In this document: in pieces, positions 1 to 6,295 of the stretch
Position numbering within the stretch: position 1 is the stretch's first letter
Layout: each line of letters starts with the position of its first letter
Source of the DNA: Gammaproteobacteria bacterium
GTDB lineage: Bacteria; Pseudomonadota; Gammaproteobacteria; SZUA-229
Assembly (NCBI GenBank): GCA_026998145.1
Contig: JALTRC010000422.1
Location: forward strand, 1-9,576
Length of the DNA: 9,576 nucleotides
Reading direction: 5' to 3'
The notes under the pieces: model-generated
Seen by the model: only the letters and a program-made list of their open reading frames with translations
Told to the model about the DNA's origin: nothing
Databases searched by the model: none
Position numbers and translations under genes: made by a program

Positions 1-1219
1 CCTCGGATACAGCCCGCAGATTTTCAGATGTTGTTGCCGTTTGTGCCGCGGTTTCCGCCGTGCCTTCAGACACCTGGGCAATATTCACAATACTCTGATT
101 AATCTCATTGGCCACTGCGTTCTGCTCATCTGATGCGCTGGCAATCAGGGTATTCATATCATTAATACTGCTTACCGCAGCGGTAATGGTATTTAACACT
201 TCACCGGCCTTCGCGGCGGTATCACGGGTTTTATCGGCCTGAGAACGGCTTTGATCCATGGCTTCCACCGCTTCATTAGCCCCGGTTTGCAGCTTTTCGA
301 TCATGCGCTGAATTTCTTCTGTGGATTGCTGCGTACGGCTGGCCAGGGTACGCACTTCATCAGCCACCACCGCAAAGCCACGGCCCTGCTCACCGGCGCG
401 AGCCGCCTCAATGGCTGCATTCAGGGCCAGCAGATTCGTCTGCTCGGCAATACTGCGGATAACCTCCAGCACCGTACCGATTTCCTGGGAATCGCTTTCC
501 AGCACCTGAATCACATCCGCAGCCTGATCCACCTTCTGCACCAGCTGACTGATCGCATTAATAGAATCATTGACCACCGCCTGCCCCGTATTCACATCAT
601 CATTGGCCTGAGATGCAGAATCCGCGGCCATCTGGGCATTCTGTGCCACTTCATGCACGGTGGCCGTCATTTCATTCATGGCAGTTGCCACCTGATCGGC
701 TTCGGCCTGCTGCTGACTAATGGCCTGATTGGTCTGGTTGGTGGCATGGGCCATTTCTTCAGAAGCTTCGGATAATTTAAATACCGAGGTATTAATCTGA
801 TTAATCAGCTTGCCTATATCCTGTTGCAGGGACTGCGCACTACTGGCGATCTGGCCAATTTCATCACCTGAATAAACGGGGATCTCATGGCTAAAATCTC
901 CCTGCGCCATTTTTGATAAGCTACTCGCCAGCTCCCTGGCCGGTACCACAATACTTTTTTCCACCATCCATAAAAAAATGACCAGTGACAAAACCGTAAA
1001 AATAGCCAGAAGCCCAATACTTTCCTGGAAAGTATCGGTCATGGCCTGACGCACAGAATCGACCTCTGATGCCTTCACAAACCCGGAGTCCAGCAGCACC
1101 ATCATCTGCTGCCAGCCACTGTATATTTCCCATATACTTGTTGCGATTACCAAAGAGGTTCCCATCCCTGCAACCAGCAATAATTTATTTCGGATACTTG
1201 TATCAATCAAACGTTTCAT
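1..1219 (-). CDS. Methyl-accepting chemotaxis protein, C-terminus cut off by the window edge
   Basis: Inner-membrane chemoreceptor that controls the CheA kinase through CheW. About 406 residues are visible, reading leftward without a stop. Two hydrophobic stretches, at about residues 11-30 and 67-87, flank a loop of only about 36 residues, too small for a usual periplasmic sensor domain. A HAMP linker follows at about 88-140 (P93, and a DEIGQIA motif ending the second helix). The long coiled-coil signalling domain has the highly conserved hairpin tip: EQTNLLALNAAIEAARAGEQ at 259-278, then GRGFAVVADEVR. Judging from the tip position, a few tens of residues are probably missing. I chose the ATG at 1219 because a weak GAG lies 6 bases before it; an in-frame ATG at 1237 would add six residues but overlaps a likely promoter. 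The family assignment is sure; the stimulus is unknown. Confidence 0.95.
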   Translation of the reverse strand, partial: MKRLIDTSIRNKLLLVAGMGTSLVIATSIWEIYSGWQQMMVLLDSGFVKASEVDSVRQAMTDTFQESIGLLAIFTVLSLVIFLWMVEKSIVVPARELASSLSKMAQGDFSHEIPVYSGDEIGQIASSAQSLQQDIGKLINQINTSVFKLSEASEEMAHATNQTNQAISQQQAEADQVATAMNEMTATVHEVAQNAQMAADSASQANDDVNTGQAVVNDSINAISQLVQKVDQAADVIQVLESDSQEIGTVLEVIRSIAEQTNLLALNAAIEAARAGEQGRGFAVVADEVRTLASRTQQSTEEIQRMIEKLQTGANEAVEAMDQSRSQADKTRDTAAKAGEVLNTITAAVSSINDMNTLIASASDEQNAVANEINQSIVNIAQVSEGTAETAAQTATTSENLRAVSE

Positions 1220-1227
1220 ATCAGGCT

Positions 1228-1254
1228 CTATCGGCATATTTATCAAGCACTCTA
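1228..1254 (-). promoter_or_regulatory. Sigma-28 (FliA)-like promoter of the chemoreceptor gene
   Basis: On the minus strand, TAGAGTGC (1247-1254) is followed by 11 bases and GCCGATAG (1228-1235). The flagellar sigma-28 consensus is TAAAGTTT-N11-GCCGATAA, so the match is 5/8 and 7/8 with exact spacing. Chemoreceptor genes are classic FliA targets. Transcription would start near 1221-1223, only a few bases before the ATG at 1219. This is a by-eye motif match, untested. Confidence 0.5.
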
Positions 1255-1336
1255 TATAGCAGATGGAAAAATTTTTTCAGCAATGACTTTTGTTTTTCAG
1301 GGACTTACGGCGTTTGTTGTTTAAAAAGTCATCCGG

Positions 1337-1440
1337 GAATCCCCCTCAATCCCCCTTTTTCAAAGGGGGAGGCTTATGATAAAGCGCTGACAGAGGGATG
1401 CCTGCCTCCCCTCTTTAACAAAGAGGGGCCGGGGAGATTT
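1337..1440. repeat. Inverted pair of REP-like palindromic repeats
   Basis: Two related units of about 38 bp lie in opposite orientation, at 1337-1374 and 1403-1440, separated by about 28 bp. Unit 1 contains a perfect 9-bp stem (1350-1358 with 1362-1370, loop TTC). Unit 2 contains a perfect 9-bp stem (1408-1416 with 1420-1428, loop AAC). Each stem is a C-rich then T-rich arm paired with an A-rich then G-rich arm. The reverse complement of unit 2 aligns with most of unit 1, including the flanking AATC-C-rich end and the AGGC end. The arrangement resembles a BIME or small palindromic mobile repeat, of a kind often scattered between genes in Gram-negative genomes. It lies between the 5' end of the chemoreceptor gene and the 3' end of the peroxidase gene. 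Family name not determined. Confidence 0.75.
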
Positions 1441-1475
1441 GCTTTTTTCTTTTAATCAGAGCTACGCCAATGAGC

Positions 1476-1632
1476 GCAATGCAGGAGCAATTGCCGGGGA
1501 GCAAAAATCGAACGTACATCCTGCACCCTGTTTGCGTTCATTTGCGGACTTTATGCTTTTAATCTTCAAAATAATCTGAACCACGCCGCTCCTGCGCATC
1601 CCTGCGCCCGCGGCATACCGTACTTCCTGTAC
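1476..1632. repeat. Cluster of short degenerate repeats in the gene-free stretch
   Basis: This part of the gene-free stretch 1220-1684 holds repeated short words. CGTACATCCTGCAC (1513-1526) and CGTACTTCCTGTAC (1619-1632) match at 12 of 14 positions. GCAGGAGC (1481-1488) is the exact reverse complement of GCTCCTGC (1588-1595), which runs straight into ATCCCTGCGCCC. GCAAT (1476-1480) and ATTGC (1490-1494) form an inverted pair around the first of these words. The common core is TCCTG or its complement CAGGA. No reading frame here looks like a protein. It may be a decayed intergenic repeat family; no function is inferred. Confidence 0.45.
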
Positions 1633-1634
1633 AT

Positions 1635-1660
1635 AAAAAAGCCCGGCAAAAGCCGGGCTT
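1635..1660 (-). terminator. Rho-independent terminator of the cytochrome c peroxidase gene
   Basis: A perfect 9-bp stem, AAGCCCGGC (1639-1647) with GCCGGGCTT (1652-1660), encloses a 4-base loop. Read on the minus strand it is followed by a run of T (1640 down to 1635). It begins 24 bases past the stop of the minus-strand peroxidase gene. The plus-strand side has no T run, so it acts mainly leftward, insulating the region in front of the chemoreceptor gene. Confidence 0.9.
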
Positions 1661-1684
1661 ATCTTCCAGGGGGGGAATGTGTGC

Positions 1685-2704
1685 TTACTTCAGCAATGTA
1701 GTATTCGCTGTTGCAGGCAAACGAGGCAGGGTTTGCGCAGGGAATTCACCTGTCAGTCCATTCAAAAATGCCACAATATCCGCTACCTGCTGTTTTTCAA
1801 GGTCACGGTTTAATTGTGTTTTCGCCATCACCTTAACCGCTGTGCTTAAATCCCTGACCTTACCATTATGGAAATAAGGTGCAGTCAAAGCCACATTACG
1901 CAATGTGGGCACACGGAACATATGAGCATCTGCCTGGCTGCCCGTTACATTCTGACGTCCCTTGTCTGCCTTTAAATCATACTGCTTAACATAGGCATTG
2001 TTTTCAAACGTCGGGAACTTCATCAATACCGGTGTACCGATTGCCACACCCTGCTGGCCATTAAATGCCGGGCCTGAGTGGCAGGATACACAACCCACTT
2101 CGGCAAACAGTTTCATGCCCCGTTGCTGCTGCGCGCTCAGTGCAGACTTATCGCCTTTGACAAATTTATCGTAAGCACTATTGGGCGTAATCAGGGTACG
2201 CTCATAAGCGGCAATGGCTTTAACCGCCTGATCAATCGTCATTTTGTCATTGCCAAATGCCTTTTTAAACATGGGCTTATAACCATCAATTTTTTTCAGG
2301 CGCGCCATTACCGCATTATGATCTTTCATCCCCATTTCAACCGGATTGGTCATAGGACCTTTTGCCTGATCTTCCAGCGTATTGGCGCGGCCATCCCAGA
2401 ACTGGGTGGAATAAAAAGCCGAGTTCCATACACTAGGTGCGCTGCGGCCACCCTTTTTACCATGCACTCCCATGGATACGGGGCGATTATCATCACCGCC
2501 GGCCATTACATTGTGACAGGAATTACAGGACACAGTACCTGTGCTGGAAATACGCGGATCAAAGTACAGGGCCTTACCCAGCTCTACCTTTTCAGCGCTT
2601 GTGGGATTATCCGCCGGTGCCGGTGCTACCTCGGGTAATGCCTGCCAGTCTGCCATAACAGATGTGCTGCCCATGGCAGCAACCAGTGCAATTATTTTTT
2701 TCAT
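1685..2704 (-). CDS. ccp: Periplasmic diheme cytochrome c peroxidase
   Basis: Reduces hydrogen peroxide to water in the periplasm with electrons from small cytochromes or copper proteins. The 339-residue product starts with a Sec signal peptide (KK, then a hydrophobic stretch, likely cut after VMA at residue 18). Two c-type heme sites are visible: CNSCH (60-64), the low-potential peroxidatic heme, and CVSCH (205-209), the electron-entry heme. H81 in MGVHGKK, and QFWDGR (101-106), fall where the family has its switching histidine and active-site region. M262, in HMFRVPTLRN, matches the conserved methionine ligand of the second heme, and APYFHNGKV (275-283) is the usual C-terminal signature. 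Length fits the CcpA/MacA family. A GGAGG ribosome site (2713-2717) lies 8 bases before the ATG. The gene is single, divergent from oxyR, and ends in a strong terminator; OxyR control is inferred. Confidence 0.95.
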   Translation of the reverse strand: MKKIIALVAAMGSTSVMADWQALPEVAPAPADNPTSAEKVELGKALYFDPRISSTGTVSCNSCHNVMAGGDDNRPVSMGVHGKKGGRSAPSVWNSAFYSTQFWDGRANTLEDQAKGPMTNPVEMGMKDHNAVMARLKKIDGYKPMFKKAFGNDKMTIDQAVKAIAAYERTLITPNSAYDKFVKGDKSALSAQQQRGMKLFAEVGCVSCHSGPAFNGQQGVAIGTPVLMKFPTFENNAYVKQYDLKADKGRQNVTGSQADAHMFRVPTLRNVALTAPYFHNGKVRDLSTAVKVMAKTQLNRDLEKQQVADIVAFLNGLTGEFPAQTLPRLPATANTTLLK

Positions 2705-2733
2705 AAGCTCAACCTCCAGATTAATTTGAGCTT

Positions 2734-2762
2734 ATTTTCATGCCTGTAGTGTTATTTAACAA
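2734..2762 (-). promoter_or_regulatory. Candidate sigma-70 promoter of the peroxidase gene
   Basis: On the minus strand, TTGTTA (2757-2762, 4/6 to the -35 consensus), a 17-base spacer and GAAAAT (2734-2739, 4/6 to the -10) place transcription start near 2727. That leaves a leader of about 22 bases carrying the GGAGG site. Both boxes are weak, as expected for an activator-dependent promoter, and the -35 box directly adjoins the OxyR-like site at 2763. Confidence 0.45.
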
Positions 2763-2799
2763 ATTGTTTATTACAATCGGTTCAATTAATTTTTTCTAT
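2763..2799. promoter_or_regulatory. Candidate OxyR tetramer-binding site between ccp and oxyR
   Basis: Four quarter-sites lie at exact 7-base spacing: ATTG (2763-2766), CAAT (2774-2777), ATTA (2785-2788) and CTAT (2796-2799). The OxyR pattern is ATAG-N7-CTAT-N7-ATAG-N7-CTAT, so 12 of 16 positions agree. The left half is also a perfect ATTGT-N5-ACAAT inverted repeat with the T-N11-A spacing of LysR-type regulators. It abuts the -35 of the divergent peroxidase gene, where OxyR would activate. It also covers a possible oxyR -10 box (TACAAT, 2772-2777), where OxyR would repress itself. Confidence 0.5.
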
Positions 2800-2809
2800 G
2801 GGATTTGCC

Positions 2810-3745
2810 ATGACCCTCACTGAACTGAAATACATTGTCGCCCTGGCTCAGCACCAGCATTTTGGCAAGGCTGCCGAAGCCTGCCATGTGACCCAGCCCA
2901 CCTTAAGCCTGGGCATAAAAAAACTGGAAGATGAATTAAATGTCAGCCTGTTTGAACGCAGCGCCCGCAATGAACTGCGCATTACCCATCAGGGCGAATT
3001 AATCGTACAGCAGGCACAGGTGGTACTGGAACAGGCTCAGCAGATAAGGCAAATCGCCAATACCAGCCGCGACCCCTTGTCCGGCCCACTGCGGCTGGGG
3101 GTTATCTATACCATTGCCCCCTATTTGCTGCCCGAGCTGATCCCCCGCCTGCACAAACAGGCCGACCAGATGCCACTGGTGATTGAAGAAAACTACACCA
3201 GCGTATTATCGGAACAGCTAAAGCAGGGGCAGCTGGATGTGATTATTATTGCCCTGCCCTTCGAGCAGGCCGGCGTCATTACACAATCCCTGTACGATGA
3301 GCCTTTTATTGCGGCCTCCCCCAAAAACCACCCCTGGGGCAAACGCAAACAGCTGCGGGTGGAAGAACTGGCCGATGAAAGCCTGCTATTGCTGGGGCCA
3401 GGAAACTGTTTTCGGGATCAGATTTTACAGGCCTGCCCGGAATGCCAGAGCTCCAGCCATTTACAGCAGAGCCTGCAGGGCTCCTCGCTGGAAACCATCC
3501 GCCAGATGGTCGCCAGTGGTACAGGCGTTACCGTATTACCCAGCAGTGCCGATCGCAAACCCCTGAATTCCAGCCTGCTAAAAATGATTCCCTTTAAAGC
3601 CCCCGCCCCTTCCCGGCGGGTGGCACTGGCCTGGCGTAAAAGCTTTACCCGGCCGCAGGCCATCGAAATCCTGCGCCGGACTGTTTTACAATGTAAGTTA
3701 AATGGCGTGAAATTTATTGATGAAGCGGTGGACATCCCCCAGTGA
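2810..3745 (+). CDS. oxyR: Hydrogen peroxide-sensing LysR-type regulator OxyR
   Basis: Peroxide-responsive transcription factor of 311 residues. The N-terminal winged helix-turn-helix (about residues 1-60, with HFGKAAEACHVTQPTLSLGI) and the effector domain closely follow Pseudomonas OxyR. The redox cysteine pair is present as NCFRDQILQAC: C200 and C209 here, equal to C199 and C208 of E. coli. A third cysteine follows at C212, making CPEC. SSLETIRQMVASGTGVTVLP (225-244) matches the conserved segment of the regulatory domain. I start at ATG 2810 because relatives begin MTLTEL and a GGGA lies 6 bases upstream; an in-frame ATG at 2798 has no ribosome site and sits inside the putative operator. 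It is divergent from the peroxidase gene and its stop overlaps the argE start. Identity is very likely correct. Confidence 0.95.
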   Translation: MTLTELKYIVALAQHQHFGKAAEACHVTQPTLSLGIKKLEDELNVSLFERSARNELRITHQGELIVQQAQVVLEQAQQIRQIANTSRDPLSGPLRLGVIYTIAPYLLPELIPRLHKQADQMPLVIEENYTSVLSEQLKQGQLDVIIIALPFEQAGVITQSLYDEPFIAASPKNHPWGKRKQLRVEELADESLLLLGPGNCFRDQILQACPECQSSSHLQQSLQGSSLETIRQMVASGTGVTVLPSSADRKPLNSSLLKMIPFKAPAPSRRVALAWRKSFTRPQAIEILRRTVLQCKLNGVKFIDEAVDIPQ

Positions 3746-4899
3746 AACAGCCCCCGATGATGCATATGATGGAGCAGCTCATTGCCATACCCTCGGTAAG
3801 CTGCGTTAATCCACAGTTGGATATGAGCAACCAGCCGGTCATTGAGCTGCTGGCCAACTGGTTAAATGATCTGGATTTCAAAGTTGAAATACTGCCGGTG
3901 GCCGATGGCAAGGCGAATATTCTGGCCAGCCGTGGACGCATAGAGGGTGCCTCACACGGAGGGCTGGTGCTGGCTGGCCATACGGATACCGTGCCCTTTG
4001 ATGAACACCGCTGGCAGCATGATCCTTTTAAGCTCAGCGAAGACAATGGCTGCCTCTATGGTCTGGGCACCTCGGATATGAAAGCCTTTCTGGCCCTGGC
4101 CATTGAAGCGGCCACCAGCTTTGACCCCTGTGATTTTAAAAATCCATTATTTATTCTCGGCACCAGTGATGAAGAAACCACCATGGCCGGTGCTCAGGCA
4201 CTGGTAGAAGCCTGTAAACCCCGGGCCCGTTACGCGGTAATCGGCGAACCCACCGGCATGAAGCCGATTCGAATGCACAAGGGCATTATGATGGAAGCGG
4301 TGCGCATTACCGGGCTGGCCGGTCATTCCAGCAATCCGGCGCTGGGCCATAATGCGCTGGAAGCCATGCATATTGTGATAGGCGAGCTGTTGCGCTGGCG
4401 AGACGAATTACAGAGCCACTATCAAAACCCCTTATTTGAAGTGCCGGTTCCCACCATGAATCTGGGGCATATTCACGGGGGCGACAATCCCAACCGTATT
4501 TGCGGCGCCTGCGAACTGCATATTGATATTCGACCTTTGCCGGGTATGCCTCTGGAAGAACTGCGTCAACAATTAAAACAACGGCTGCAAAAAGTATTGC
4601 CGGGTAACGGCTTTAAGCTGCAATGCCGGCCATTATTTTCCGGCATTCCAGCCATGGAAACACCGGCCGGCTCACAGCTGGTGCAGGCGGCAGAAAAACT
4701 CACCGGCCATACAGCGGGCAGCGTTGCCTTTGGCACAGAAGCCCCTTATTTAACCCAGCTGGGGATAGAGACTTTAGTGCTGGGGCCGGGGGATATTGAT
4801 CAGGCCCATCAACCGGATGAATATTTACGACTGGATAGAATTCAACCCACAATTAATTTGCTAAAAGATTTGATACGCAACTTCTGTATTGCCCCATAA
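3742..4899 (+). CDS. argE: Acetylornithine deacetylase ArgE
   Basis: Cytoplasmic M20-family zinc enzyme that hydrolyses N-acetylornithine to ornithine and acetate in linear arginine synthesis. The 385 residues show the family metal and catalytic motifs in order: GHTDTVPFD (H80, D82), GTSDMK (D112), SDEE (E144, E145), GEPTGM (E169) and QAHQPDEY (H356). The lid/dimerisation domain between about 180 and 290 carries GLAGHSSNP and the HGGDNPNRICG stretch. Length is normal. The assigned start is GTG 3742, which shares GTGA with the oxyR stop and suggests translational coupling; ATG codons at 3757 and 3760 are in-frame alternatives that would shorten the product by 5 or 6 residues. No terminator or obvious promoter separates it from oxyR, so co-transcription is likely. 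Confidence 0.93.
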   Translation: MKQPPMMHMMEQLIAIPSVSCVNPQLDMSNQPVIELLANWLNDLDFKVEILPVADGKANILASRGRIEGASHGGLVLAGHTDTVPFDEHRWQHDPFKLSEDNGCLYGLGTSDMKAFLALAIEAATSFDPCDFKNPLFILGTSDEETTMAGAQALVEACKPRARYAVIGEPTGMKPIRMHKGIMMEAVRITGLAGHSSNPALGHNALEAMHIVIGELLRWRDELQSHYQNPLFEVPVPTMNLGHIHGGDNPNRICGACELHIDIRPLPGMPLEELRQQLKQRLQKVLPGNGFKLQCRPLFSGIPAMETPAGSQLVQAAEKLTGHTAGSVAFGTEAPYLTQLGIETLVLGPGDIDQAHQPDEYLRLDRIQPTINLLKDLIRNFCIAP

Positions 4900-4925
4900 A
4901 AAGGAAAGCCCGGCGGGATTTTATT

Positions 4926-4954
4926 TTGACTTTAAAAACCAACCCCTCTAAATT
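4926..4954 (+). promoter_or_regulatory. Candidate sigma-70 promoter of argA
   Basis: TTGACT (4926-4931, 5/6), a 17-base spacer and TAAATT (4949-4954, 4/6) form a good promoter within the 61-base argE-argA gap. Transcription would start near 4960-4962, at or next to the argA ATG (4961). It would let argA be expressed apart from oxyR-argE. Confidence 0.5.
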
Positions 4955-4960
4955 CACTCC

Positions 4961-6295
4961 ATGAATCAGGCAGATAACATAACCGGCACCACCGACACTT
5001 CACAATATGTGCAGTGGTTTCGCTCCTGCGCCCCCTATATTCATTCACACCGGGGCCGCACCTTTGTGGTTTCGCTGGCGGGTGAAACCATCGAACACCC
5101 GAACTTTGCCCACATTATTCACGACATAGCCCTGCTTAATAGCCTGGGCGTAAAGCTGGTACTGGTGCACGGGGCGCGCCCGCAAATTGCTCGCCAGCTA
5201 GATGCCTTACACCTAAACACTGAATTTAAAGATGGCTGGCGCATTACCGACAAACAAACCCTGCCTGCGGTTGAACAGGCGGTGGGGCAGGTGCGTTTGA
5301 ATATTGAAAGCCGTTTGTCCATGGGGCTGGTTAATACGCCTATGTCCGGTGCCGCGCTGAATGTTGTATCGGGTAATTTTGTAGTGGCCCAGCCTTACGG
5401 CATTCATCAGGGCATCGACTTTGCACACACAGGCAAGGTCAGGCGCATTAACCGGCAGGCCATTGAACAGCAGTTACAGTTAAATAATATTGTACTGTTA
5501 TCTCCCATTGGCTATTCCACCACCGGAGAAACCTTTAATTGCCGGGCCGAAGATATTGCCACTGAAGCCGCACTGGCGCTGGGAGCTGACAAGCTGATTT
5601 TCTTTATGGATGCAAACGGGGTTAAAGATGAAAGCGGGCAGATTATTCATCAGTTAAATATCTTGCAGGCCGAAACGGCTCTGCAATCCACTGCCAATGA
5701 TGAGATCACCCGCCTGCACATCAGCAGCGCCCTGAATGCCTGCAAGCACGGGGTTAATCGCAGCCATTTAATCAGCCATCACCATGACGGCGCATTATTA
5801 CAGGAACTCTATACCCGTGATGGCACCGGCACTTTAATTACCATCGAATCCTATGAAGATATTCGCCGCGCCAGCATTAAAGATGTGGGCGGCATTCTGG
5901 AACTGATTCAGCCACTGGAACAGCAGGGCATACTGGCGCACCGTTCCCGTGAACAGCTGGAACTGGAAATTGAAAATTTTACGGTTATTGAGCGTGACGG
6001 TATGGTGATTGCCTGTGCGGCATTATTTTTATATGGTGACGATGCAGCAGAGCTGGCCTGCGTGGCGGTACACCCGGATTACCAGAAACAGGGTCGCGCC
6101 AATGCCCTGCTTAATCATATTGAAAAACAATGCACCATTAAAAATATCAGCCAGTTATTTATTTTAACCACCCACACGGCACACTGGTTTCAGGAACGGG
6201 GCTTTACGGAAATCGAAATCAGCCGTCTGCCGGTAGAACGGGTGAAACTGTATAACAATCAGCGTAATTCAAAAGCTTTTTGCAAACCCCTTTAG
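4961..6295 (+). CDS. argA: Amino-acid N-acetyltransferase (N-acetylglutamate synthase) ArgA
   Basis: First enzyme of arginine synthesis: transfers acetyl from acetyl-CoA to glutamate, and in the classical form is feedback-inhibited by arginine. The 444 residues have the two-domain ArgA plan. An amino-acid-kinase fold spans about 20-290, with RTFVVSLAGE, LVLVHGARPQI (67-77), and the SPIGYSTTGETFN and ADKLIFF segments. A C-terminal GNAT acetyltransferase domain spans about 300-440, with LACVAVHPDYQKQGRA (365-380, acetyl-CoA loop) and TTHTAHWFQERGF. Similarity to Pseudomonas ArgA starts at YVQWFR, so the first 15 residues are extra. The ATG at 4961 has no Shine-Dalgarno sequence and lies about where transcription should begin, so the mRNA may be leaderless. 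The final 4 bases overlap the opposing HDOD gene. It follows argE, the usual arginine context. Confidence 0.95.
   Translation: MNQADNITGTTDTSQYVQWFRSCAPYIHSHRGRTFVVSLAGETIEHPNFAHIIHDIALLNSLGVKLVLVHGARPQIARQLDALHLNTEFKDGWRITDKQTLPAVEQAVGQVRLNIESRLSMGLVNTPMSGAALNVVSGNFVVAQPYGIHQGIDFAHTGKVRRINRQAIEQQLQLNNIVLLSPIGYSTTGETFNCRAEDIATEAALALGADKLIFFMDANGVKDESGQIIHQLNILQAETALQSTANDEITRLHISSALNACKHGVNRSHLISHHHDGALLQELYTRDGTGTLITIESYEDIRRASIKDVGGILELIQPLEQQGILAHRSREQLELEIENFTVIERDGMVIACAALFLYGDDAAELACVAVHPDYQKQGRANALLNHIEKQCTIKNISQLFILTTHTAHWFQERGFTEIEISRLPVERVKLYNNQRNSKAFCKPL

Noticed and set aside
1337..1440. CRISPR array
   Set aside because: Only two repeat units occur, in opposite orientation and palindromic, with no spacers or cas genes.
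1069..1455. A 128-codon plus-strand open frame across the start of the chemoreceptor gene and the REP-like pair
   Set aside because: It overlaps a real gene antisense, translates the palindromes into low-information sequence and has no family resemblance.
2126..2209. Several long open frames opposite the ccp, chemoreceptor and HDOD genes, for example 2078-2638 plus and 251-775 plus
   Set aside because: They lie antisense within well-supported genes, have no family features, and are explained by codon bias of the real genes.
2764..2776. FNR/ANR box in the ccp spacer
   Set aside because: The palindrome is TTGT-N5-ACAA (13 bases), which does not match TTGAT-N4-ATCAA spacing or core; the 7-base-spaced OxyR pattern fits better.
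2798..2812. Upstream ATG for OxyR at 2798
   Set aside because: No ribosome site, and it falls in the putative operator; relatives begin at the second ATG.
4900..4925. GC-rich palindrome CCCGGCGGG after argE as a terminator
   Set aside because: The stem is only 3-4 bp with almost no loop, so it would not be stable.
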